Assembly: GCA_026874595.1 (NCBI GenBank)
Contig: CM049308.1
Span: forward strand, 11,931,501-11,995,500
DNA: 64,000 nt
Direction: 5' to 3'
Source: Sipunculus nudus
Lineage: Eukaryota > Annelida > Sipuncula > Golfingiida > Sipunculidae
Shown: piece by piece, positions 49,001 to 61,600 of the stretch
Numbering within the stretch: the stretch's first letter is position 1
How the letters are laid out: each line of letters begins with the position of its first letter
Notes under the pieces: generated by a model
Seen by the model: the letters and a program-made list of their open reading frames with translations, nothing else
Databases searched by the model: none
What the model was told of the DNA's origin: nothing
Program-made: the position numbers and the translations under genes

Positions 49001-49258
49001 TAAAGTGTATTAGGGTCAAAGTTTTTTCTCAAAACAACTTAAAAGGGTGGACATTCTGGCCTTGTAAAAAAATCTGGTAGACACCTGTTCTACAGAAGTG
49101 TATTATATCAGTGTCAATAATGAGTTAAGTGTTATATATTTATACTTATGGTATATATATAAAACTTCCCAGGCTAAAAATACCTGACCTTGATAAAAAA
49201 TGTCTTCCCAAAATAACCACTGCAGGAGCTTGCCGGCCAGAGATATTCCCCTTCATTC
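46067..49258. other. Intergenic stretch
   Basis: Between the tentative first exon of the HEAT-like gene and the poly(A) signal of MIS18BP1. AT-rich, short frames only, no convincing exon, RNA gene or repeat noticed. Confidence 0.5.
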
Positions 49259-49264
49259 TTTATT
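49259..49264 (-). terminator. Candidate poly(A) signal of MIS18BP1
   Basis: AATAAA on the minus strand (TTTATT on plus), 249 nt after the stop codon. It is the first canonical signal after the stop. Confidence 0.55.
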
Positions 49265-49512
49265 AGGAGACATCTTCACAGACAAGTTATTGGTACATAT
49301 TTCCCTGAATTTTGGTGAGGCATTTGTTCATAACACTGTGGAGTGTGTGTGTATTCAGTGTCTGTACTGACAGGTTTCACAGTGTAAACCAATAATTGCC
49401 TATTAAACATGGTGAATTATATGTACTTGTATGTTATCTGAGGTTTCTTTATAGAGCTTCATTACAATGGATCTGACAGGGATTATATCAGAACCATAAC
49501 AACAAATAACAG

Positions 49513-49662
49513 TCAATTCTGAACCTCCTCATCTGAAAATCCATAATAGTCTTGTTCCTCATCAGAATCAGGTGAAAGTGACTGGTGCTCTGTCAGGTCC
49601 ATCAGCTTTGGCATCAGGGTACCTTGTGGGGAGACCTTGGTGCTGCTAGGTCTATCTCCTCC
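49513..49662 (-). CDS. MIS18BP1: MIS18BP1 terminal coding exon
   Basis: A 150-nt exon starting GGDRPSSTKVSPQGTLMPKL and ending SDEEQDYYGFSDEEVQN then TGA. The acidic Ser/Asp/Glu tail with paired Tyr resembles the family's C-terminus. An AATAAA lies about 250 nt downstream. Confidence 0.8.
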   Translation of the reverse strand, partial: GGDRPSSTKVSPQGTLMPKLMDLTEHQSLSPDSDEEQDYYGFSDEEVQN

Positions 49663-52600
49663 CTGAAGAAATAAACAGCAAGGCCCACATTACAACCAAT
49701 CTCAAGTGACCCATAGGTTAGCCATGAAAACATGACTTTCAGACTTTTTTAATAAACTGATAGGATGGGAGTCATGGCACTTGTCAATATAACTGTCGCT
49801 TCAAATTATTGTGCCCTATAGCAAACTGTCTACCAAGTACTTTGTGATTTGCTAAGCAAATTTGCCAATTTTTTAAGAATATAACCATTCTCCATAACAG
49901 TTGCCAGTAATAGTCAAAATGTATGTGGGACTTGTGCACTTGTTGGTCAACTGTTCACTCACAAATTTTCTTTAATAAAAAAAATTTGTCAATCATAAAA
50001 TGATACTAATATCACTGAATGTGTGTGGCTTTAAATCTGGGAAGGCATAGACCACCACTGAAAGCCTCTTTCATATCCATGTAGGCTAAATCCACCAAAT
50101 TTACAGTACTGTAAATATCTGTGAATAAGTGATCACAGCAACTCCTGTAACACCAAACCTAAAGCTATAACCAGCTGAGAACAGTCATTAAATGATGACT
50201 GGAAATCTGCACAAAGATGAGGGTACTTACATCTGTAGTTTTGTATGTTGACACCAGAGGGAGCTTCTTGCGCTGCATTTCCCTTTGTAAGCACTTGTGG
50301 ACATACTTATCTATATTTTTCCTGAAATGAGATTATTTTGTGTACTTGAAAAATTTTAAAATACTTCAAGTTAATAAATGATTCTGCTAAATATCTGCTT
50401 GTAGAAAGTATGTGTACAAATTTCCACAGATACAATAAAATGCAACAAACAAGTTTGGTATTTGTTCAAATGTGAGTCTGCCATTTAAGCATTCCATTGA
50501 TAGTCTATCGTTTAGCAAAACTAAGTCATGTGTCAAATAGACAAGCAGTGATGTGTTTATGCACATCACAGATTTTTCATAGGCTACAGTCACTGCAGGT
50601 GACACAAATGGTCAGGTTATGTTTAAATGGGAAGACACCAGGTCAGGTTATGTTTAAATGGGAACCTCATAGAACAATAATATAAAGTCAGGGAAACAGA
50701 GTTAGTGATATTTAATAATGTTTTACTTATTGTTGACATTTGTTGTGGTGACATGCGAGTAAGCCAGTGGATTGTTCAACTTGATTTGTTATTGTGTTAA
50801 GTAACTGAACTTACTGTACTACAGTTTGATATGATTAGCTGAAAGAAGATTCTAGAGGATCCAGGTACTTCTAGAGGCCTAGTTGATAATTTTCAGTAGA
50901 CAGGTTTGAAAAGATCAGAACATAAGCTGACTAGAACCTTCTAGAAGTTTCTTTGAGGCAGGTATAAATACAGAGTTGGCCCACTGCCGTCTTGACCGTC
51001 AAGGAGAGAGTAAGTCAGTGTGTACTAGTGACAAGATATGTCATGAGTGGAATAAATTTGTTTCGTTTCCCCAAGACGGTGTTTGGACATTTTTGGACTT
51101 GGGCATAAAAAAAAATCATCAATTGTACTCTGTTGGCCATATTGGAATTCAGACAGGTCTGTTATTCAATAGGTCTGGAGCCCTCATAGGTACCGATCAT
51201 CCCTGTGAATTTGGGAAAGCTGCAGTATGTTGCTTTTAAGTTATCACTCACGAAAGAAAATCAGCGATTGGGTTGTAGCAGCCATAAAGAATTCCGACAG
51301 GTCTGTAATTCAATAGGTCTGGAGCCCTAATATGTACCAATCATCCCTATCAATTTGGGAGAGTAAAAGGATGTTGTTGTTGAGTTATAGCGCAAGAAAG
51401 AAAATCAGTGATTGGGCTGTGGCGGCTAATTTGAATTCAGACAGGTCTGTTATTCAATAGGTCTGAAGCCCTCGTATGTACCAATCATCCCTGTGAATTT
51501 GAGAAAGCTGAAGCATGTTGTTGTTGAGTTATCACACATGAAAGAAAGTGTCACTGACAGAAGGTCAGAGGTATGGAAGGACGGACTGACACAGTGATCA
51601 GTATAGGGCACTGCTTGTCAAGCAGGGCCCAAATAAATAAAGATTTTATTATAATACCAGAGGCAAAGCCGGGGATTAGGGGATGGGCCCGCATTTCATT
51701 AGGTTTGATCCAGTAAATATGATAATTTTTTTATTCATTATTATTTATCTTGTACAACTGATGTTTCTAATTGGAATTAAAACATTACTATCTTGTATGG
51801 TATTACTGTGTTATTATATATGCATCAATTGCCTTTGCAAATATTTCGTCCCCTCCCCTCCCTGAATCCTAGCTATGCCCCTGATAACACACTGCTTCAC
51901 TGTATGCATGGTACATTTATTACCTTTTCACAGTACTCATGTTGCTTGGTGTGTAGTCGTAGCGATTAGCTGGGGTTTTCTTCTCTGAGGCAGGGTTGAC
52001 GATGAAGGCATGTCTAGGTGTCTTGTGTTGTTTATCCCAAGGGGTGACTGGTGATGATGTGAAGTCAACGTCAAAGTTCATGTCCGGTATCTGTCAAAAT
52101 AACACAATCCAATCACTGACACTGTCAAAATAACACAATCCCATCACTGACACTGTCGAAATAATACAATCCCATCACTGACACTGTCAAAATAACACAA
52201 TCCCATCACTGACATTGTCAAAATAACACAATCCAATCACTGACCCTGTCAAAATAATACAATCCAATCATTGACACTGTCAAAATAACACAATCCCATC
52301 ACTGACACTGTCAAAATAACACAATCCCATCACTGACATTGTCAAAATAACACAATCCCATCACTGACCCTGTCAAAATAACACAATCCAATCAATGACA
52401 CTGTAAAAATAACACAATCTAATCACTGACACTGTTTAAATCTGACATCTGTCAAAATATTAAGATCTAATCAGTATTACTTTTAGAAGAAATTTATATT
52501 AAGTTCATGTGTGGGACCAATCCAATATTCAATTTCAACCACTTGTGCTGACAATAATAACGGTCCCACCTTCAATGTACACATCATTTCCTGAATGGTT

Positions 52601-55600
52601 TACAATTGATCATAATTTATGTAAATTAAAACCACTGAATCATATAGCATTGATGTTTCCAATACATATAGCAACTTATTCAAAAGCAAGGTTTGGAGTA
52701 TTTTTGCCACTAGCTAAGTTTTGCTAGTAGTAATTTTTTTACTAGCAATACCAAACAACAATTTTCTTCAAAATATTTAATTAAAAACTGCGTCAGGGTG
52801 ACTTCAATTATCCAATATATCAACTTTATAAGGTATTGTTATACATCTGCATCTTGTTTTGTAGACACCAGAATCACTCTCAGTTACTCATTCCCTGGCC
52901 TAAAGTTTGTTGTTTGTGGCTTAGCTGAACAGATTTAGATTTCTGGTTGTACAGTAAGTAACAAAACTTTGCTGTTACCAGAATTTTCTACAAGCAAAAC
53001 ATGGAAAAAAAAACACAAACAAGGCCTAAAGGCCTAATGCAAACCTGTGCGATGATTTATACACCAGGTATAATGCTTCAATGCTGGGACATTGATTTTC
53101 AAGTAGGCCTACATGTCTTGTATACAAGGAAGGTATCATAGATGTATACATATGCCCAATTTCAGGCTGATATCCCCTCCTGAGAAATAAGCAGGCACAT
53201 ACACTGTGCACAAGTCATTGTAGGTGGCGACACCTGTCTTGTGAACGAGAAAGCCATCAAAGACCCTTAGACAGGTCAAAATATCAGGCCAATACATCAA
53301 ACTTTGGTGCACTGGGCTGACCAGACTTAGGTGAGAAAGGCAGTTGCCCAAAGTGAACTGTGACAAATTGCTGGCTCAAGCTACTGCACTGAGTGAACTC
53401 TTGACCTGCACCTGGCTAGACTGTGTGAACTTCTGACCTGTACCTGGACACACTGAGTGAACACTTGACCTGTTGCATAATCTGTTACAGTTTGCAGTTT
53501 ACCAAAGCTATAAATAGATCCAGACTGACCTTTGGTGCCAAATCTGATACAGTAGGCAGTCTGCCAAAGCTATAAATAGAATGCAGCTACTTCACTGAGT
53601 GAACTCCTGACCTATACCTGGCTGCACTGAGTGAACTCTAGACCTGTTGCCTAATCTGATACAGTTGCCAGTCTGCCAAAGCTATAAATAGATCCCGGAT
53701 GACATTTTGGCCTGTTGCCAAATCTGAAATAGTTGGCAGTCTGCCAAAGCTATTTAACCTGAAATCTAAATGTCTAGTGGCATGATGTAATAGATGCTGA
53801 TAAACTGGTGCCAGGCTAGATGTAACTGCTTCACACAGCTAACATATATGGTAAAATGACTCAACTCAATCTCAATAATTCAGCCAAAAATCATTCATGT
53901 GGAATTATGAAAGACAATTATTATAAGAATTATTGTTTGGATTAATCTTGTAAAATATTAAACAAATTGGCTTCAGTGGTGTCAGTCGAAAAACGTTTTG
54001 CAGGTTTATAACTCATATAGGAAGATACAGCAAACTGGCTAAGTTCAGCTTCCCATATCTCAGCCAAAAAGTACTGAACCAAAACCATTTGAACAAACTT
54101 GAATTATCAACATCTGAGGATAATTATTGTTCAAGATTTAAGATTTTGGCCCAGTGGTTTTTGTTGAGAAGATCTTTGTAGCCACTGAGCAGAAATGGGC
54201 TGTTATGGCATATGACTAAATTCAGCTTCACATCAGCCAAAAGTCACTGAACTGAGACCATTTGAATAAACTTCAGAAGGCACTACCTTAGGAGCATTTC
54301 TGTGCAATATTGAACAATTTGGCCACATGGTTTCAGAGAAGAAGTTTTTTGTAGACCTCAGTATGATACAGGCACTGATGACCCCTGTACAAAAAAGGCC
54401 GATGCAGGTGGTGCAAACAATACCTCAATTTCAGATATGACTCATGTGACCAACACCGGCATAAAATTTGGAGATGATAGCTCCAGCTCTTTCTGGATTG
54501 AAATTTTAGTATGCTTTTTTGGACAGATGACTAAGTTCAACTTCCTGTAACTTGGCCAAAAATCACCGAACTGGTGCCATTCGAACAAACTTGAGAGAGA
54601 TTGTTTCTGGGATTATTTCTGTGAAATATTAGACAATTTGGCTGGAAGGTTAAGGAGTAGAAAATTTTTAAAGGTTTTTAAGCTTTTTCCATATAAAATC
54701 TATGTAAATGCAGATAGCCAAAAAATAAACAAAATCCAATAGAGGTTTTTAGATGACTGATTTTTGCATAAATTTTGGTGATGCCAGCTCCTGCCATTTT
54801 TGAAATAGTGTGGGTTAACGTACAGATGATGCATGATGGACGATGCACCATCGCATAAGCTCACAGGTTAGCTAAAAAACTGCTACTTTGAAATTCAAAC
54901 CCTGCAACAAATCAACTCACACTGATAGAAGCCTTACCTTGACCTTGGGTTGCTTCCTCATGGGCGTGGAGTCGAAGTAGTCGTCCTCGTATCCTTGTTG
55001 GTGTTGCTGTATGAGTTTCTGAAGCTGCTGCCGACGTTTATAAGTTCCCCTTCCTCCCGTGATCTGAACATCCTTGGAATCTTGAAAAGATGAAAGGAGC
55101 AATATTCTGTGAATAAATCTACTTCTTTGTAGACACACTGATAGGAATGTCTCCTTCACTGTTCAATAATCCCATTAGCAGCTTGACTTGACGAGGTGTG
55201 GGTTATTTTTATTAGAGTCCAAATTGTTACTTATATACTAAGATTGCCTTCATATTCTTGAGGCTAAAATTTTGCTTTATCTTAATTTTTAAGGTTTTGT
55301 AATGGTTTCACTTTCTCCCATTGCACCTATACCTGCACAACAAAGTACAGCAGTATTTGTATTCATTGTAAAATAAGAACAAATCTCACAATACCTCATT
55401 CATTTCTGTCACAATTATTATTTCATGACCTGTGTCAGCCGATATATCCCCTGTGATTGCTGCATGTGCTGACAATGATTAATGCTTGTTAGCATTGGTC
55501 AATTCCAATAACATTCACATATTAGGCTGCTGATTAACACCCACTGTTCGGAGAAACAGTCCGTTAGTGCAAATGTATCCTCCCCTCAAGTTCATCTTAG

Positions 55601-58600
55601 ATAATCTTATTGCCACAGGTTTCTAATCTGCCATTTTTTTCCAAATTCTAACAAAAAGGCAACAACAGTAACACCTGCTTTCTTGAATTAAATCTAGGCT
55701 TGTGATGAGGGGTATTTAATTATGTAAACAGTTAAAATATTACTTTCTATTAAAACAAGTTTCTCAATTCAGTATGAAGAGTTTTTCTTTATGTTAATAG
55801 TAAAAATATTACTTTCTAATAAAACAAGTTTCTCAATTCAGTATGAAGAGTATTTTATTATGTAAACAGTAAAAATATTACTTTCTATTAAAACAAGTTT
55901 CTCAATTCAGTATGAAGAGTATTTTATCATGTAAACAGTAAAAATATTACTTTCTATTAAAGCAAGTTTCTCAATTCAGTATGAAGAGTATTTTATTATG
56001 TAAACAGTAAAAATTTTTTCTTTTTATTAAAATAAGGTTCTCAATTCAGTATGAAGAGTATTTTATTATGTAAACAGTTAAATGATTACATTCTATAAAA
56101 GCAAATTTCTCAATTCAGTATTAAAACAGAAATTCTTAATATTACACTAAGTTGTGTGCATTCCATCAGATTCGGCTCCCTGTTTGAAGATATGTTCACA
56201 TTAATTACCATTCTCAATTCTGTATGAAAAGTATTTTATTATGTAAACAGTTAAAATATTACTTTCTATTAAAACAAGTTTCTCAATACAGTATGAAGAG
56301 TATTTTATTATGTAAACAGTAAAAATATTACTTTCTATTAAAACAAGTTTCTCAATTCAGGATGAAGAGTATTTTATCATGTAAACAGTAAAAATATTAC
56401 TTTCTATTAAAGCAACCTTCTCAATTCAGTATGAAGAGTATTTTATCATGTAAACAGTAAAAATATTACTTTCTATTAAAGCAAGTTTCTCAATTCAGTA
56501 TGAAGAGTATTTTATCATGTAAACAGTAAAAATATTACTTTCTATTAAAGCAAGTTTCTCAATTCTGTATGAAGAGAATTTTATTATGTAAACAGTACAA
56601 ATGTTACTTTCTATTAAAGCAAGTTTCTAAATTCCGAATGAAGAGTATTTTATTATGTAAACAGTTAAATTATTACATTTTATCAAAGCGAATTTCTGTA
56701 TTCAGTATTAAAACAGAAATTCTTAATATTACACTAAGTAGTGTGCATTCCATCAGATTTGGCTCCCTGTTTGAAGATATGTTCACATTAATTACCATCC
56801 AATTTTTGGCAATCATTTAATGTTGAACAACAATATATTGATATCTGTATTTCAAGGGTATGTAATAGTTAAATCCTTCAATGTGTGTGGCATTACAACA
56901 GCTGAAGCTCAGGCATAAAAAAAAGAATTATGACAATGTTGTTTGGCAAGGTTATGTTATTAGCACTACCATATTACCTGTTGATTATTTTGCATCTGAA
57001 GACCAGTTAATTTCATTCCAGATATGACAGATAATGCTGCAAATCAACCACTGGATATACTGGTGCATTTTCCGATAGGGGGTGCTGCTATAGCCCCTTA
57101 ACAAATTAATGTTAAAGGGGCCTATTCACATGCTGAATAAACACAAAAAATAGCTTCTTCCCTATAAAGTAAATTTTTACCTGCCAATGAATTGCTCTGA
57201 AACTGTATGCTTTCTCGTGTAAATGAGTGTTAAAAACAGTGGACCAGGTGCAATCACAGGTGTTAACATAAACACAGCGTGTGGGAGCCACACCTGACAA
57301 TCATTAGATGCCGTGACTGACTTGGCCCAAAAATATAATACATGTTCTCACTGGCTGATATATCGCCTGCTGCTGCTCCCAACCAGACCTCAGGTCACCA
57401 GGCTTTTAATATGGTAATCAAACACACATGGACTGTTTACAAACATGCAAAGCCATAACAAGGTGTTAAACAGTGGTATGCTAGGTACTGGGATGTATGC
57501 TGGGATGGTGTTGCTGGGACACTTATATGTAAGCAAAACTACCGATAGTAAATGAGTAAGCATAATATTGCTCCTGATTATGTCACGTTAAATTTTCTTA
57601 AGATTATGGGAAAATATAGAAAATGCCCCCCTTAGGACACACACTTGGGATGGATATTGACATAACATGGCCAAAAATGGACATTTCAAAGCCCTGGCCA
57701 CAGAGGAGTTGTGTTAAAATATGCCACTCATCAATTATAATACAGAAGTACCACAGATCAACAGAGAAGTCAATATTGTAAGTTATTATGGTGAAGAGTA
57801 ACAGAAAAATCTTAGTTCATGTTGTAAATCAGCTGATCTGAGCAAATTCCAGGTCTTTTTTTTTAAATATTTCAAGAAGATGCACATTATTATAGTATTG
57901 ATTCCTGTCAGGGCCATTGATAATCAGATGGGTAAAACATAGATATATTTCAAGGCCCATTACAGGTGTTATTCAAATGCCACACAAACACACACACAAA
58001 AGATGCCCTACTTGGTTCAATGTTCTCTTCAGCTGACGGCCTCTTCTTTTTGGGCTTCTTGTTATCTGGTAGGTTGCTTGAGTATAACTCAGAACACTCC
58101 TCTGACGTGCGGCCTGGCATCTGGGACGCCACTTCCTCCCAGAAATTTGGACAATTGGCAGGCACCTTTCCTACGGCTCTGATATACAAAAGATAAAACG
58201 AAACATGTTAAATAGCAGTGAAATCAGTTATACAAGATGCCTTGTGGAACAACCATAGACAACGCATGCCAAATCAGATTAGGGACAATACACTCTTTCC
58301 TGAATTTTGCTCTCAGTCTTTTTATTATTTCTTTTTTTTGTTTCTTTTTTTCTGAATCTGGTGACACCAAACTATGTTTATACCTAGGCGAAATATTGCT
58401 AAGCACCTGCTCTATTTTGTTTTAAGGGAGTGTGGGGGCAGGACTGTTGTGATAAGTGTCTCTCATGCTGGCCTGAAACAAATTACATGTTATAATTGCA
58501 ATAACTACATTATTTTTCTTCTTCAACACAGGATACTACTTATGAAGACTGTAGAAAACAAGCAACTTGTTGCATTTCACAAGGTGGTCCATATTTTAAA

Positions 58601-61600
58601 ATCTGTGGTTTACTTTCTTTTAAATAGTAGTGCTAAATTCATTTTTTGGGCTACAACTACAATCTATACATAACTTGAAATCTATCAGTATACTCTGTCC
58701 AACTGTATCACAATTGGTGAGATGGGGAAATTCCCTTTGGCAGCAAACTAGCTCCAAACTTTCTGGTTAATGTCATTTTGGAATGTCCCGTGTTACATGC
58801 TTAGGTACAAAAATAACAAATAAAGTTAGAGAAGTCTCAGAGTCCTCATGAAGGTGCACACTATTGACCTAAAATTTGGAGATGCATGTCTTGAGCTGCT
58901 TTTAGACTGATTTAAAGACCAACATCTGGAAAAGTGACCAAGTTGTGCATCCATACACCACACATGGCAAAGCTGTCCCGTTTTTGTTATTTGAAAAACT
59001 AAATATTGTAATGTCATTGTTATTCAGAATACATTTACAGTTTTGCTTTTTCTGTTCCACTACATACCTGCTCATAGCAATTAGCTTTGATTGATGTATC
59101 GAGTTATGGAGTCCACTCAGGCATTTGTCTGTAGCAGGCTCTTCATTTAATCTTAAACCTATGTAACGCTGTGCATTTTGACCAAACTTTAAGTAGTGGA
59201 TCAGTTTACTCTAATTCCTCTTTGCTTTACAAAGCATGTTAGGGTTCATGCAAAGATGTGAACCAAATGCTCATTAAATAAGCTTTATATTGGTATATAA
59301 TATGGTATCTTGAAATAAAATATATTCTTACTTTAAGCACCTTAAATAATCTTAAACTTTTGTAGCACTGCATTTTAAGACGGGTCTAAAAGTAGTTTTG
59401 TAAAATATTGATGTTAATATTTATTTTTATGATTTAATGTTAAATTTTTCAGGGTATCTAGTTACTTCCCAAAGGTCCAACTGCGTTTAGAGGTCACTTT
59501 TTTGATTTTCTTAAAGAAATGAAACCAGGATCTCAGTATAATTTATGCAAGAAAGAAGCTTATATAAAAGTCCATGCGGACTCCATTTTGTATGTAGGCA
59601 TAAACATTGAAGGTAGTTTTCTAAACAATGTTAACCACCAAGATATAGTATATGTGTTGTTTCAAAGTGCTCAACATTTGTCTTATGATTTATTTGTAAC
59701 AATTTAATGAATTTAAAACACATATAGTCACAGATGCACTTTTTTATGTAGGCGGACTTCCTGTAATGCACAAAATTTTGTACTAAAACAACTGTATGCC
59801 ATTTTTTTTTTTTTTTGCTTTAAAGTACAAATATTATTTTCACACTAAGTGTAGATCCACTTGTTATCAATTAATTCTGAAAATTTGAAGTAAACAGGAT
59901 AAAAACTCTCTAACATGTGCAGATATTTAACAAAAAAGTAGAAACAGGAGAAAAACAGCTTTAAAAATGCAGATTTACAATGATTTACACTGTATTTTAA
60001 TGTTTAATTTATTGGTCTTAGCCTTAATTAAACAGATTTGAGCTTGAAACATACTGTTTTTAATAGGTATTATTAAGGTGAATCACATTTTAAATTTTAA
60101 AAAAAATGGTAGTTTTGGCCCATGTAACACTTTATGGACCACCTTGTGAAATGTGACCAAATGTGTTGAATTATTGTCCCCCCTTCCCCCTCTTTTATTT
60201 TAGATTCCTGTGATCTTCAAGCTTGCCTTCTCCATTTGTTTAAGTTTTTTTCCCCCTGAAATGTCTCCACATGTCAGAGTGCTTTTTTAAAATTTTCTTT
60301 CTCCCCTAAAGATGTCTCCACATGTAATAATTTTTGTTGTGAATTGGGAACAAAACGGAAAATTTTTTTAGAGCTGGTGATAATAAATTTTCAGACAGAC
60401 ACTCTAAAACTGATCCCCACCAAGGTATGCATGAGAGCAACCACTGCCCCAAATTTGAATGAAATTGGATAATATTTAGGAAAGTTATCGCACAGAAATA
60501 AAAATCTGATGGACAGACAGACAGTGGGAAAGACAGACAGACAAACCTAAATCAAAGTCCCCCGTTCTGCGGACGCATGAAAGAATTACACACATAATAT
60601 TCATTTCTGACAAAAATTAGAATCTTAATGCACCCATTATTTATAATGCCAACTACTGAGTGACATAGTAACATTGTTCAACCGGTTTATTCATTAACAG
60701 CTCATTTTTGGTTCCTGATTAATTTACCACGGGATATATATTGCTTTAAATGATGATTTAATCAATATCTACGTAAAACATCTTTTGTTCTTTTCTATTA
60801 TTATTATGAAGAAAACAGTGTTCTATATTTACAATGGTAAGGAAGTTTCACAGCTTCTTCCTACTGAAAATACTAATTACACATAAATGTCAGCAGTCTA
60901 CAAGAAGTACAGTGTCAGTCATGAAAACACTAATGATCATTAGTAAAAGAAAATGAAACTTGACCTGTATTCAATACAAAAATCTAGAGTACTTAAAATT
61001 ATCAATAAATAGAATAAACATTACCAACCGATAAAGCATCTGTTCCTCCTGGCTGCTCCACGGTCGTGTACAATCCTCTGGAAATCTTTCTGTCACCCTC
61101 TTGTTCTCTGCAGTTACCTGTTGTGAAGAACGTGATCCATCTCTCTGCTTCAGTTCTCTATGATTTTCCTCTCTTTTGTCAGATTTTGTAATCCTGTCCA
61201 ATGATTCTTGATCCTTGGACCTATTTACACCTTCTCTGCTGCTCCTCCTTCGAACAGATCTTTCCTGATGAGAAGGACCATGTTTACAAGGTACATCTTC
61301 TAGACTGTCCTGTGTACCGTCACTATTTGAAGCACATGACTTCCTATTAGTAGTCTTCCTTGCACCAGTCTGTGTATTGCCATTATTCTTCCTTTCTTCA
61401 GAATGTCTTGTTCTGCCTCTGTTTGACTTCGGTTTGGGTTGGCTGGTCCTGACCAATGGTTTGGATTGGCTGGTCCTGACTCTATCATCCACATGCAGTC
61501 CATCATGAAGCGGTACTTTTTTATCAGGATAATTTGCGACATTGGCCTTCCGTCGATTTGCACGCAACTGTCTTTCACTAGTCCTGTTCTGTGTAACACT

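Noticed and set aside
52091-52440. Regular 31-bp repeats, reminiscent of a CRISPR array
   Set aside because: Units are contiguous with no unique spacers, in a eukaryotic intron; it is a minisatellite.
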